Positions 34,242-46,044 are shown, counted from the stretch's first letter. The stretch: DNA of 64,000 bases from Siphonodentalium dalli (GCA_032622095.1 CP136065.1:25307141-25371140), one strand, 5' to 3'. Program-made: numbers and translations. The notes: generated from the letters alone by a model not told the origin.

Positions 34242-36272
34242 ATGAAAATATATAAGAATTCCAAAACAACAAAAAATGATGAAAGTGATATCAAAGACAG
34301 TGAAATAATTAATTGCGTTAAACTACTTAAAAACAGAAAATCACCTGGGTATGGAAATTTCTCGAATGAATTGCTTAAAATTGTTGTTCCAGCGACAATA
34401 GACGAAGTAGTAAAATTATTTAACCAGGTATTACACTCTGGTCATTATCCAGACAGCTGGAATTTGTCACTCATTAAGACGCTTTATAAAAAGGGAGATA
34501 GACAGGACCCAAATAACTATCGACCAATTGCGCTCAGTAATGGTCTAGGGAAACTTTTCAACAAAGTTATAAATAACCGAATAAACGACTATTTAGAAAG
34601 ACATGGTCTCATCAGTGACAATCAGTTTGGTTTTAGAAAGAATCGGAGTACGATTGACAGCGCTTATGTTTTAAAGATTTGTATAAATAAATATAAACAG
34701 AAGAAGAAGCAAATTTATGCTGCATTTATCGATTTTCAAAAATCTTTCGATTCAGTAGATAGGTCGTTGATGTTTCAAAAGTTGCATAGCAATGGTATTC
34801 AGGGTAAAATCAATCAAATAATACAATCCATGTATCAATCCAGTTATATTCAAGTAAAGACGGGTGCAGGAATTGGACCACCGCATCTGTCCACGATTGG
34901 AGTTAAACAAGGATACTAATTGTCGCCTACGCTGTTCAAAATATTCATTTATGACATCAAATATTCACTTGATGTATCCGGCTGCGATCCAATATTCCTT
35001 AATAATCGTCCGCTCAGTCATCTTTTATTTGCCGACGATTTAGTGTTGTTGTCAGAAACTGAACAAGGTCTACAGAATAGTCTTGAAAAGTTAGAGAAAT
35101 ATACCCAATACAATGGTCTCGTGGTTAATGCAAGTAAATCAAAATGTGTGGTTTTTAGGTCAAAGAGAACTAAACGTGAACTAAGTTTCAATATAAATGC
35201 GAAATAGCTTGAATTAGTTTCAGAGTATCCATATCTCGTGATAAAATTCACATCGACCGGTAGAATGGCAAAATCACAAGAACATACAAGTGGGAAAGCC
35301 ACGAAAGCAATGTTCTTTTTAAACCAGTCTGTTCCTTCAAAGATGAAGCTATCTATTCCAACTAAATGCAAATTATTCGACAAATTAATAAAACCGATAA
35401 TGTTATACGGATGTGAGATATGGGCAGGATAAACAAACATGCTTCACTCAGATACAATACCAAGCGAACAAGTCCATCTGGGGTTTTGCAAAATAACATT
35501 AGGTGTTAACCGAAATACTACTAAGCATGCCGTCCGCGCAGAATTGGGCAGATTCCCAAATATACATGATGCGATTACTCAACAATTTAGATATATGAAA
35601 AAAGTTTCGAACCTTTCAAGTGGGTGCTTGGTACATGATGCATACATCGAATCACTTAGAGACCCTTCTATTTTATTGTGCAATGAATTATATGGAAAAT
35701 ACGGCGTCGATATTTCAGACCGCCGGAGATTCCAAGGGATACAAGAGCGCGCCTTGGTGGATAAACTGAAATCTGAACATTTGATGCGATTCTATAATGT
35801 AAATCATGCCGAAAAGAAAACGATCAGTGGAAATAAAATACGAATGTATAGAGTATTCAAGTCTAAGTATGAAACTGAACCATCCATTGTCAATGCGCGA
35901 TTTGCCAAAGCGAGAATTCTATTCACAAGATTGAGAATCAGTAATCATCGACTGGAAATCGAAAAGGGGAGACACAAACAGCCCCCAAAACCAGTGAGAG
36001 AAAGATTGTGGTCTGCGTGTAATTCAAAACAAATTGAGTCAGAATATCATTTTATATTAGAATGTCGGGCCTATGAAAGTATTCGCGAAGCTTATGTAAA
36101 GGACATAATTGCAACGTGCCCTCATTTCTTAGAAATGAGAAATTATGAGAAGTTCAGATTTATTATGCAGAATGAACAAATTGCAACCGTTAACGTTATA
36201 TGCGACACGATCCGGTCTTTCTTCGCCATTCGAGACAATATACATATGTCTAATAAAAGCAAGTATACCTGA
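34242..36272 (+). pseudogene. LINE reverse transcriptase ORF with three in-frame stops
   Basis: One continuous reading frame of about 676 codons is interrupted by TAA (34917-34919), TAG (35205-35207) and TAA (35430-35432), without any frameshift, and ends at TGA. Visible motifs are KSPG (residues 33-36), NNYRPIALSN (91-100), NQFGFRKNRST (127-137), FIDFQKSFDSVDR (162-174, first catalytic aspartate) and the LLFADDLVLL catalytic box at 35022-35051. The C-terminal part has an HxxxxC element (YHFILEC), but the CxxC expected before it reads WSAC, so one ligand is lost. All three stops could come from single C-to-T changes in CAA or CAG codons. The element is dead but retains its catalytic box. Confidence 0.92.
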
Positions 36273-36426
36273 GATTTTATGACAGTAAATTCACGAGCGT
36301 ATATGCATATCGTATGTGATTACTCATGTTAAATTATTCCTTATGTTGATATATGTTGTATTTATTATATGTGCAACTGCCCATTGGGTGTATTTTGCAT
36401 TAAAATCTTATCTTATCTTATCTTAT
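34242..36426 (+). mobile_element. 5'-truncated non-LTR retrotransposon (LINE), copy 1
   Basis: It contains a reverse transcriptase and C-terminal domain, a 154-nt 3' UTR and a tail of CTTAT repeats (36406-36426). The apurinic endonuclease and ORF1 portions expected upstream are absent, the usual 5' truncation. A related 3' fragment lies at 51127-51645 on the other strand. Target duplication not found. The clade is not assigned; the tail and C-terminus fit CR1/L2-like or related groups. Confidence 0.9.
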
Positions 36427-37015
36427 CATGTTATATCAATTATTAATTAAAGCCTTATCACACAACTGAAAATGGAGCCAATATAATGAACTATAATTTT
36501 GTAATTGGCTTCTTTTGTGAAATTATTAATTAGTCCATAAATTCTTGGTGCCTAAAGAGACGTGTATAAAACTCCATTTCTGCTGGGGTCTTTTCTTAAC
36601 AGTGGATCAGATGGTGATATGGTGAAATTCACGAGTTTTTTGTCTGGATTTATACAAAACGTGCGTGTAGGCCTTAAGTTGCGAAATGTGTGGACCATAT
36701 ATAGTCGTATTCCTTTGGTCATAGTAAGCTGATTGATGATAATTATATATTACTGCTGACATAGATATAGGAATTGGCATATTAATCATAAACATAAACG
36801 TGATGGTTTTCACAAGAAAACAAAACATTAATGTCAGAGGTATGGTACACAATTCAAAGCATTTGGGAACCACGTACTTGTAACATTTCAGATGGTTAGT
36901 TTGAGACTGACCTTAAATTTAAGGAACATCTATAATTCTATATAAAACAAATTGATAAAAGGAAGATGGCGCCGTATTCAACTTATTTAACTAGTATACA
37001 TGCAGCACCATCTCG
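36427..37015. other. Intergenic, downstream of the 254-residue gene
   Basis: No gene. No AATAAA was found close behind the minus-strand stop at 37016. Confidence 0.3.
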
Positions 37016-37780
37016 TTATTCCAAAGATAGTTTCGCATCAAACATTTTATATATTCCGCTGTCATCGATAGAGTAATCTAGAATTTTATGAGCACAATCT
37101 TTGGTGAGCATATAACCGAGTCTTCGCGCGCGTCTTCCGTGTCTGTTCATGTATTTTTGAGACATTGCCTCCGGCTCAGCTATGTTGAACAAATGATGCT
37201 CGCAGAGTGTCTCCATGTTAGTCTTCTTGTTCAAAATACTGTCTGACACGTAACTTTGAATACTAGCACGACCATCGGGTTTATCATGGGGATTGCCGCG
37301 AAAAATTCCCTCGCTCGACCATATCCTAACTTGCTTTGATTTATTAATATCTGGAAGAACGGTCTGTTGGTCTGAACCGAAACGTTGGTCTGAATCCAAA
37401 CTATCTTCGATAAGTTGTCGTCTGCGCATGTTCCTAGAAAGTAGTCTATGTCTGTTCGCAGCATAAACTTTCTCCAAAGGCACGCCGTTCGTTCTCAATC
37501 GTGATTTATGGATATCAACGTATTTATTCGGCAAGCGAACTTCTAGTGCGTTGTGAGCCGGGTCCCTAGACTCCTCTATCGCAGATGCTTGTGTGTATGA
37601 CGTATATTGACGTTCTAGTTCGAGATCCATGCGTCCTATCCTCGACTTTTTCTGCGTTCGACCGACGTAGAGGTTGTGACTCGCGACAACGGGTGGCAGC
37701 CGGGTAGTCCGACTCCCTGGAAAACTGGCATGCGTATATGGAACTTGGAAAGGTGTGACGAAAGGGAATTTGAAATCCAT
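37016..37780 (-). CDS. Uncharacterised basic protein, 254 residues
   Basis: Not recognised. The ATG is at 37780, the stop TAA at 37016-37018, and an in-frame TAA lies upstream at 37805-37807, so the exon looks complete. The N-terminus is hydrophobic/aromatic and proline-rich (DFKFPFVTPFQVPY, 2-15) but has no proper signal peptide. Two strongly basic clusters follow: RHRLLSRNMRRRQLIED (110-126) and NRHGRRARRLGYMLT (212-226). A repeated charged helical pattern around 50-110 and an acidic, aspartate-rich tail motif (YSIDDSGIY, 236-244) complete it. The composition suggests a nucleic-acid- or microtubule-binding protein; this is speculation. It is intronless, like the other orphan genes in the window. 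Confidence 0.65.
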   Translation of the reverse strand: MDFKFPFVTPFQVPYTHASFPGSRTTRLPPVVASHNLYVGRTQKKSRIGRMDLELERQYTSYTQASAIEESRDPAHNALEVRLPNKYVDIHKSRLRTNGVPLEKVYAANRHRLLSRNMRRRQLIEDSLDSDQRFGSDQQTVLPDINKSKQVRIWSSEGIFRGNPHDKPDGRASIQSYVSDSILNKKTNMETLCEHHLFNIAEPEAMSQKYMNRHGRRARRLGYMLTKDCAHKILDYSIDDSGIYKMFDAKLSLE

Positions 37781-38750
37781 ATTTGTCTGAGTTTTAGATG
37801 ACGCTTACATGCGAAGCACGTCTTGTTTAGCTGTAACTACAAATATTCTTCATTAGAGGTACATCCATATACGTGTCCAGTGCTCATACATGTATCAATT
37901 CAATGCTCACGCACACCATATATTCCCATTTCAATTTCCTCACATGGAACCATACATGCACTGCGATCTGATTTTATTTCCCATCCACAAACGAAACTGT
38001 GGTTCGAATGAAAGAGGTGTCCAGTGGTGGTAGGTCATACGCAGTGGTGGTATCCACGACGAATAAACAACATTACATATCCAGGTTCCACATGTTGGAG
38101 ACTCTAGAGTAGATCTCTGATAGAACACACCGCCCGCTGAACGAACAAACACCCGCCTTCTCGTAACAAAGACTGTCCTGGCTTCTCGTGTTCTAACTAA
38201 CTTCCGGAGTTTATTGAACTTTTCATTCAGTCTGCAAGCTGTTTCGAGCCTAAAGCACAACGGTGAGAAATTGCCTATATAGTCCCATCAATTTGTTTAT
38301 GGAATGGTGACAGACAAACAATCGACCCATTCTCAACCCTCTTTATGTTTTGCAGTCCCCTGGAGCCGGATATCTACAATGCGGGTAGAGACTGGGCTAA
38401 ATGCAGTGTCTTTCTATTGATTCAGTAGATATATCTATGCGATATTATTTTCGGTGCCACAGTTATTCTCGCACGCTTTGTCTCAGCAGATGCGCCTCCT
38501 GGGGTGAATGAAAATCATTGATCCAAGCGATAAGTCCGTAACGGGTTATAAAACGATAAATGCATCATGAATAATATATGTGCCACATAAATACTATGAT
38601 TATAACTTATGATCACCATAGGACGCCGGACCATCTAGTTGGTGACATGAATGTTTTTTAAAAAGACACGTCTCTCATTGAAGGGGCGCGGGGGTCAGAT
38701 GGCCGAACAACTAAAGATGCCCAATCCGGTTTGACACCATAAAACTACCA
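37781..38750. other. Intergenic, upstream of the 254-residue gene
   Basis: No supported gene. The minus strand at 37940-38260 is open but shows no family signal; it may be 5' UTR or promoter of the 254-residue gene. Confidence 0.3.
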
Positions 38751-39253
38751 TTAAAGGTACGGTTGGCCTTGGCGGTGGGTATCCTGTGAAAATATTTCCA
38801 CCCGTCAAAAACCGCCACAAACAGAAAGAACATCAAACTGTAGACAGACTTTGTCCGTATACAAACAAGAAATATCGCATAAACAGTATGTTATTGTCAT
38901 ATCTTTTACCATTGTTATGTAAACAAAAGCATAGAAAGTTACTTTTCTGGTGTTTGTTTATATTATGATGGTAAACATAAAGAGCGTTCTTTGTTGGTGA
39001 ATTCCTGATATGGCACTAATAAAGAGCGTTTATGCCATTTGTGTGTGCTTAGCCAGTAGCATTGTGCTGTCTTCTGTAACACAATCAGGCTCTTGCTTAG
39101 GTAAAATATAGTAGGTCTTTATGATAACATGCTGTTTACGCGATGGTCATGATATATATGAACGAAACTGTATGCGTTTTAATGTTTTTCTGTTTACGGC
39201 GTTTGGAACAAATATGAATATTTTCGACAATTAAGGCCGCACGTGCCTTTAAT
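38751..39253 (+). mobile_element. G-family element (G1)
   Basis: The left end TTAAAGGTACGGTTGGCCTT is followed by GGCGGTGGGTAT; the right end is GGCCGCACGTGCCTTTAA. The interior contains ACAGTATGTTATTGTCA, GTTATGTAAACAAAAGC and two ATAAAGAGCGTT motifs 42 bp apart (about 38979 and 39021). Four copies in the window. Confidence 0.82.
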
Positions 39254-39734
39254 ACATGATATATTATAACATAAATTTAATTCGACCCTCCAATACATGA
39301 GCACATTAGTAGGAGGTTTTTGTGCTTTATGCTTTCAAAACAGGAAGTTTTCGACTTTTTGTCAGGCGAGCAAAAATTCCAACGATCGCCTCTGATAAAG
39401 AGCGCCCATTCTTTCGTTTCCTAAAATCGGTAGATTATAAAGAGCGTTCTCAATTATCATTGTGTTTTAAAAGTAAAACTGATGGGTTCTGGATTTTCGC
39501 GATGCCTGCCATAGGAATGTGATTATGAGTATTTTTTTTCAATTCTCTTTTGCCCGATAAGCTGAACATATCGGGCCTGCCATCTTTAACTATCTGAACT
39601 GAAATAGTCTGACATAATTTAATGTGTTTGTACTTATTTTAATTTGAGCATTTTAGCATTGGCGATTTTTTTTTTATCAATATAGTACATAATAAATTTT
39701 CCGCATACAAGTACAAAGAACAATGAAACGTGCA
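39254..39734. other. Repeat-derived spacer with paired ATAAAGAGCG
   Basis: Two ATAAAGAGCG motifs (about 39395 and 39437) again lie 42 bp apart, indicating a remnant related to the G/H elements. No gene. Confidence 0.45.
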
Positions 39735-39895
39735 TTCAATCACCATCTTTCTAACCGCACATGCGTCCAATCACCATCGTTCTTATCTCACAGGCGTCCA
39801 ATCACAATCGTTCTTATCGCACAGGCGTCCAATCACCATCGTTCTTATCGCACAGGCGTCCAACCACCATCGCTCTTATCGCACAGGCATCGTGA
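39735..39895 (+). repeat. 31-bp tandem repeat
   Basis: About five copies of CAATCACCATCGTTCTTATC followed by GCACAGGCGTC with few differences. Confidence 0.92.
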
Positions 39896-40031
39896 AAATC
39901 CACAAAATCATCAATAAGTAATACTTCGCAAACGCCACAAAGGCCCATAATGGAGAACGCTCTATATTATATATACACCGCATTTGGGCAACATGAACAC
40001 TCTTTATAAGAGGTTTATATTCTTGGAATTC

Positions 40032-40476
40032 TTGTTAAAGCCACATGGCGGTTTGAGCTCCAAATACACAATAGTATTTGCTTTAAAAAAATTCTCAGTA
40101 TCGGAATAGGTCGATAAATATCCGAACTACCTTTCTACGAGCATCATGTAACCCAAAAAAGACGCATTGAAGAATATACAACTGTGAATACGGTGTTTGG
40201 GTCCCAAACACAATACACCCATTTGCAAGACATAGAATATAAAAGAGCGTTTCGTGGTAGTCTATTCCTGATATGGTAGCAATAAAGAGCGTTTGTCTGA
40301 CTTCTGGCGAAAAGTTGAAAACGGCTGAAAAATGGCTGTGATTTTGGCAAGTGTTTTTCAGAGCACACGAAGCCGGTATATCAATAGTTCGTTTATTTAT
40401 CGACCTATCGTATCCATCGCTCCAAATTACGTTGAAAACAATTTGGAGGTTCGAATGAGCCATGTCCGTTTAAGCT
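40032..40476 (-). mobile_element. H-family element (H1)
   Basis: Inverted-orientation match to 56252-56698. The ends GTTAAAGCCACATGGCGG and CATGTCCGTTTAA are loose inverted repeats. It carries two AAAGAGCGTTT motifs 43 bp apart (about 40240 and 40283). The minus strand has an open frame of about 120 codons whose translation partly matches that of H2 (RTIDIPA, FGTQT). Coding status is doubtful. Confidence 0.7.
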
Positions 40477-41196
40477 GACAACATTGATAACATGTTAAAA
40501 CTTTCCTCTTTCGAAGGTCAATATTTGGCTCATGGGTCCGATCGAATGAAATTATGGTACAAAACGTTCCAATTGTAGTTTATTGTGTCAAATCAGATAT
40601 GACATCTTTAAAGCGACATATCATTATTTATACACGAATTAACCTTGTAATTGTACCACATTCTCTTGTCCCACGGGTCATACATGCACATGTAATATGT
40701 TGTCGTATGCACGGAACAGATATTTAAATATGTTACCAATTTATTAACACAAAACTATTTACCATATCGCAAAGAATGTAACTGAGTAAGCGTTTTGCTG
40801 TTAGGTGCTGCCTTTAGAGAACATTTCTTTTTTTCGTATGCGTCGATTATTTCTATAATCTTTACAATTTTTTCCTAGGCAAATATATAAAGTTAATATA
40901 TCAGAATTTCGAGTATGGCTAAAAGTATAGATCCAAGGAACATGACAGCAGTGTGAAATGACATAGCATCCTCAATTAACAAATTGATTAGGTCATTTTC
41001 TCCTATACTATTTAGTATAGAGAGGGTTAAAGAATGAGTGGACTATCACTTAAGTACCAAACAAACTTCACATGAACATGTTACTAATTGTTATTGTAAA
41101 GCACGTAAGCAACGGAACTAAAAATCGGTCACACCCGTCTCGTGGATTTGTTTTAGCAACTTTGCCAAGGGGAGATAAACCTTTACATCGCGGTTC
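40477..41196. other. Intergenic with a J-type end fragment
   Basis: No gene. AGTATAGAGAGGGTTAA near 41010-41032 matches the end of the J monomer. Confidence 0.4.
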
Positions 41197-41714
41197 AAGA
41201 AACGGGCGGCGTTGGCGGTGGGTATGCTGTTAACATATTCACCTCCGTCAAAAACCGTCATACACAGAAGGAATAGTAAGATATAGACAGACTTTGTTCT
41301 TATGCCAATCAGAAATATGGCATAAACAGTATGTTATTGTCAATTCCCCCCCCCTTTGTTATGTAAACAAAAGCAAAAAACGTTACGTTTCCTGGCTTTT
41401 GTTTAGATCCGGATATGGTAAACATAAAGAGCGTTATTTTTACTGTTTTCCTGATATGGAAATAATAAAGAGCGTTTATATCATTTTTGTGTTATTAACC
41501 AATAAAATTGCGCTGTGTTATGTAAGCTTCTGTAACACGAACAGTCTCTTGTTTACGTACACCATCGTACGTCTTGACGACAATATACTATTTACGCGCT
41601 GATTATGTTTGGCATATGAGCGGAACTGTATATATTTTGGTGTTCCTTCTGTTGATGGCGATTTGAACAAATATGAATATTTCTGCAACGAACGCCGCCC
41701 GTGCCTTTAAAGCC
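41197..41714 (+). mobile_element. G-family element (G2)
   Basis: Full-length relative of G1: GGCGGCGTTGGCGGTGGGTA left, CGCCGCCCGTGCCTTTAA right, and two AATAAAGAGCG-type motifs 42 bp apart (about 41425 and 41467). The left terminal TTTAAAGG is eroded. Confidence 0.82.
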
Positions 41715-42431
41715 CCGTGGCCGATTGATGCCTTAAAGATGCTCCCCGTTGTTGCACCCAGTCCGGTTCCGAAGATCAAAATAGGTCATATAATCTGATA
41801 AAATTAGATTTTTTTTCTTCAGCATGGATGCGTTTCCTGTTAGTCTATTCCGTATACGGTAAAAATAATAAAGACCGTTGTCTCACTTTTGTGAGAGAAA
41901 AAAATGAGATGTTGACTGTTGATACAGGTATATGCTGTATCTACTGCATTGTCTGCATATTTCGCCATTTCATGGATATAGGATATATAGATATAGGATA
42001 TATAGATATGCTTTCTCAAAACTATAATGCTCTTTGCAACAACATCTTCGCATTCCGCAATCAATAGAGGACGACAAATTAACACTCAGCGGGCGGATGA
42101 CGACAAGAAAGAAAAAGGGATATTGATATAATTAGTAGTCATAGTTTGATCACATTTATTGTCAATCTATTCCGGATAACATCACCGCTGTTGACGCGCT
42201 GGTAATGTTTATACGATCGAATAGAGTAATCCTTCTTGGTATACAGCTCTGAATGGGGATGTATTGTGATAATAGTTGTGCTGCCTGACTTTGTTGACAA
42301 TTTATGACAATTTGTCATAATTAATAGTATTGGACAGTTAGACATGTCGCTTCACCTGCCTAAATGAGCTGCCTGGCTCATTTACTCATTACGTTACACA
42401 GGCGGTTGATTTCAACAAAACACGCAGCGAT
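41715..42431. other. Intergenic, repeat-derived in part
   Basis: An H-like fragment (TTAGTCTATTCCGTATACGG ... AATAATAAAGACCGTT) lies at 41838-41884. GATATAGGATATATA units occur near 41980-42010. No gene. Confidence 0.35.
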
Positions 42432-42799
42432 TTTAAAGGGACGGATGGTCTTCGCGGTGGGTATCGCTGTTGCCGTAAACAGAAATATTATTATAATATC
42501 GACTTACTTTTTTCTTATACCAATTATAAATATAACGTAAATAGTATGTTATTGTCAAACCTGAACGCATATACATGTATGTGAAAAAAATCCAAAAATG
42601 TTACAGAACCTTACTTTTGTTTACATAACACAGCGTACGAACTTGGCAATAACATACTATTTACGCGATATTTATGATTGGGATGAGAACTAAATATGTC
42701 TATGTTTTAATATTCTCTCTGTTTGCGGCGGTTTTAACGGGCGTGACTATTTTAACAGCATACCCACGGTAACCCACCGCGAAGGCCATCAGTGCCTTT
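42432..42799 (+). mobile_element. G-family element (G3), internally shortened
   Basis: TIRs are well kept: TTTAAAGGGACGGATGGTCT with TCGCGGTGGGTA, and TACCCACGG...CCCACCGCGAAGGC ... GTGCCTTT. The paired ATAAAGAGCG block is deleted. TIRs of about 40 bp make the inverted-repeat nature of the family clearest here. Confidence 0.82.
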
Positions 42800-43220
42800 T
42801 ACTATAGCTGCATTGTCGCTCGAACTTTTACCCTACACCCACAATCCATGCTGACTGATATAAATGCATTGCAGGTTTACCCCAGTTCCTCAAGTTATTT
42901 GATTGGGTGATCCAAGAAACGCGACAACATACCAAGTAAACATGTGAGCATGAAATATATATAATATCATCAACCAACATTTGTTTTCCTTGGGTTGATA
43001 TATTTGCGGCTGCTTTATTGTACATTGTACTATATGGTAAAATGTTTTATCACATAATTTGCCCATAAAAGCAGTTTCATAATTATCGATAAGAGAGTAA
43101 GAGACACGTTTAATATCAGCGCGTGCGATGACGTCACATCGTTCTTCAAATGACTTGCGATCGCTGCGGTTTTTATCGTTGTTTTCGATGGATATTTCGC
43201 ATTTCTTCGCGTTTATTTGA
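42800..43220. other. Intergenic, nothing recognised
   Basis: No supported gene. Minus-strand open frames here lack family signal. Confidence 0.3.
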
Positions 43221-43392
43221 TCATGTGATAAAAAGTATCTCACACTCGTCCTATTTTATACGTAATTTATCAACCTCGTCCACTAAATTCTATTTGAGCC
43301 TCGGTAAACCTCGGCTCAAATCGAATTTAGTGAACGCGGTTGATAAATTCCGTATAAAATAGAAACTCATGTGAGATCCTCTATTTATCATA
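43221..43392. mobile_element. O-family palindrome (O2)
   Basis: Second copy of O1, in opposite orientation: CCTATTTTATACGTAATTTA ... TAAATTCCGTATAAAATAG with central CTCGGTAAACCTCGG. It differs from O1 mainly by point changes. Confidence 0.75.
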
Positions 43393-43877
43393 TGACTCAA
43401 TCATTATTTACGTTGGAAAGTATGTCATAAATCAATTTAATATCAATTACTAGTTCATATCACCTTCCGATAATTAGATTGGTTTGTTGACAAAAAGTGT
43501 GTTCTGATAGGCTGAATGGCAGCCGGGCCCGAGCCGCATCTCTAACTAAATGCAGGTCAAATTCGTGCGCGTCAATCAACGCGATGCCGAAATTCTCGCA
43601 ATTATAATCTTGAAATATCTAGCTTTGGACATTGTTATACGATAAATAGAATATGTAATTCGTATTTATCTAATAAACATACGATATAATGTCACAAACT
43701 GAGAACATAATAGCGCACTATATCTTCGGGTGCATATTATTTCTGCTAGTTCACCAGGTGTAATTGGGCTTCCGGTGCAATGAAGTGACGTCACATTAAC
43801 CTTTTGCTGCCGATGTCATATAGATATTTAGTGATTTGTGTGCGTTTTGGACATCATAATCAATTTATAGGTGTCAT
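43393..43877. other. Intergenic with a diverged Q-like motif
   Basis: GATAAATAGAATATGTAATTCGT occurs at about 43641 and again at 43878, so a partial Q copy precedes the full one. No gene. Confidence 0.4.
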
Positions 43878-44030
43878 ATGATAAATAGAATATGTAATTC
43901 GTGTTTCTCTCATATGATATTTATGAAACTCGTCACGAATTTTCAGTTTTCGCCTTCTTAGACTCGTTTCATAAATATCATATGAGAGAAACACCCATTT
44001 CATATCCTCTATATATCATGCAATTAAATG
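43878..44030. mobile_element. Q palindrome
   Basis: The arms TTTCTCTCATATGATATTTA and TAAATATCATATGAGAGAAA are perfect complements around CGTCACGAATTTTCAG. Outer parts (ATGATAAATAGAATATG / CATATCCTCTATATATCAT) pair with mismatches. Confidence 0.75.
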
Positions 44031-44153
44031 TTTAACCCAACATATAGCATAAGTGAAGCTTCCTCTCAAAGCGCGAAGACGATCTATGCTGGTAATTTGA
44101 TTGTTGTGTGACATTATAATTGTTTTTTTTTAGCAGTTCTTGTTACCCAAAGA

Positions 44154-46031
44154 TTGATTGATTGGGGTTTAACATCGTTTTAGCAACAAAGCCATATCAC
44201 GACGAGAAGAAACAGATTATCAAAATCGAGTGAAGCAACTGTGATGATAAATGACAGTGCATATCGACTAAAATGAAACAAAATATAATACAAATAAAAA
44301 CACCCACATCAGAGCGCGAGTGCTCGATTTGGGGCCAGAACCATTTAGAAACTGACCATTGTACGAACATATATAACACAGAATATCAAAATACATAGCA
44401 ATACTGTTTTAAAAAACAGCTAACAGAAAACCTACATGAAATGTTTTCATCAAATATAAATACTGTATCAAAACTTTCGTATATTAAAATATTTGAAGTA
44501 GGTGATTAAGTTGTCATGTTCGCTCATGGGATATTTGATAATATATTTATGATATCTGATTAATCTGGCATGAGTCTTAATTAGTTCGTCCAAACAACTG
44601 GATCAACTTCCTTAGTTGGTTTCGAAGCAAACGTATAAACTGTATAGCTGTATCCATTGCCCGTGAGACAGGTTCAGGAACAGGAGGAATGTCAGTCCCT
44701 TGAACTTGTGTTGCTAATGATATACTGACGGGTTTTGTTTGATTCTCTGCCTGAGTGCTGGCATTAACATACTTTTTCTAAGAAACGACAGCCGAGTATG
44801 TGACTTGGGGAATTGATGGTCAGGCACCAACTAATTTCTTAGCATCCATGTACGATAAATGTTTCTCAGCCTTACATCTTTGTATCTTGAATTCATAGTC
44901 CCATATGGGACATGAACGATCCATTGCAGCATGTGAACCTTGACAGTTCGAATTTTTTTCGGATTTGTACAATCCTTGTGATCATGACCAGAAACAGAAC
45001 AGCGTGCACAAATGGTTTCTTTACTTTCACATTGTTCCTGGCCATGACCATAGCCCTGGCATTTAAAACATCGTAATGTATTTGGAACATAGGTACTTAT
45101 ATTTATCTTCATGTACCCAACCTTCAATGTCGGTGGATGTTCACACCGATTGAAGGTCAGAAGATAACTATTCAGAGGAACTCGAATACCATCAACAGTT
45201 TTTTGTAAATCGACGGACTTCTTTAACTCCCTGTGGTACTCTGCCAATATCTCTGAGTCCGAAGAATCAGCGATATCGCGGGATCGCAACACAGCCCTGC
45301 TACTATTTAATGTCTTGTGAGGAGTATCCAATACTGGTGTTTGAGCAATAGTTGTTAACTGTAGCAGAGCATCAGATTGAACTTTCTTTGAGCATTCAAC
45401 CAAGAGAGAGCCACTTATTGGCCCAGTCCTGATTGGTTTGACAGTTTTCAATTGACCAGCATTGCTTTGTAGCGTTTTATCGATAACAAAGATAGAAGGT
45501 CGTTTCACATTTGGGTCAAAGCCAAGAACAAAGTACTGTGGGAAATTGGGAATACCACAGCATCATTGGAACTTGGCGGGTCATCATTCTTACGAGCAAG
45601 ACGTTTATTTTTGTTTTGAGATGCCATACGAAAAGTAAAAAATCGACAACTAGCCCAGCAGCGGCCGTGGACTACCCTTCAAATTCGGTCGGACCAAAGA
45701 CTGGTACATTGCTGAAGCGGTGACCCGTTTAGTCGAGCAATACAATATATAACAAAATTGAATCTGAAACATTGTGGAGAGGCGTGACTAGCCGATTGAT
45801 TGAGCCGGGTCAACTCGACCACCCGTCTTGAAGAGATGTAGGACCAAAGAGGACCATGAGCTAAGTCGTATCCGCAGGTCGATGCCTCACGTGATACAAC
45901 CGCCCTAATACCCCCAGGACTCCTACACCACACCTCACGGGATGCACCCCACGGCAAAACAGGGTGCCACATTAGGGGATTTTTACTGCGATGGGGCGGT
46001 AGGCATATTCTACCCCGGGCCCACACGGGAC
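44154..46031 (-). mobile_element. ORF1-only LINE derivative with 13-bp target duplication
   Basis: On the minus strand: a 5' UTR starting GTCCCGTGTGGGCCCGGGGT, a gag-like ORF1, about 400 nt of 3' region, and the 3' tail GTTAAACCCCAATCAATCAA. TGTTACCCAAAGA flanks both sides (44141-44153 and 46032-46044), which fixes the ends. ORF2 (endonuclease and reverse transcriptase, normally about 3 kb) is absent, so the 1.88-kb element had both true ends but only ORF1 at or after insertion. Tail and 5' UTR style match Nimb/CR1-like LINEs of molluscs. Confidence 0.88.
44577..45627 (-). pseudogene. LINE ORF1 (gag-like zinc-knuckle protein), decayed
   Basis: Starts at ATG 45627 and originally ran to TAA 44577-44579, about 350 codons. 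The middle frame (45508-44960) holds the RNA-binding-like region and two CCHC zinc knuckles: CFKCQGYGHGQEQC and CARCSVSGHDHKDC. A third GSH...C knuckle (GSHAAMDRSC) is reached only after a frameshift in an A7 run (44953-44959). Another frameshift lies near 45530-45545, and in-frame TGA (44820-44822) and TAG (44778-44780) follow. It resembles the nucleic-acid-binding protein of jockey/CR1-group LINEs, which coats element RNA. It has at least four disabling changes and is non-functional. Confidence 0.9.
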
Positions 46032-46044
46032 TGTTACCCAAAGA

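Noticed and set aside
34917-35432. Non-standard genetic code (TAA/TAG read as Gln) suggested by the LINE stops
   Set aside because: Host genes in the same window end in TAG (22309-22311) and TAA (37016-37018), and DCUN1D3 shows no internal TAA or TAG, so the code is standard and the LINE is simply mutated.
37940-38260. Minus-strand open frame upstream of the 254-residue gene
   Set aside because: No start-codon context or family signal; more likely 5' flank or UTR.
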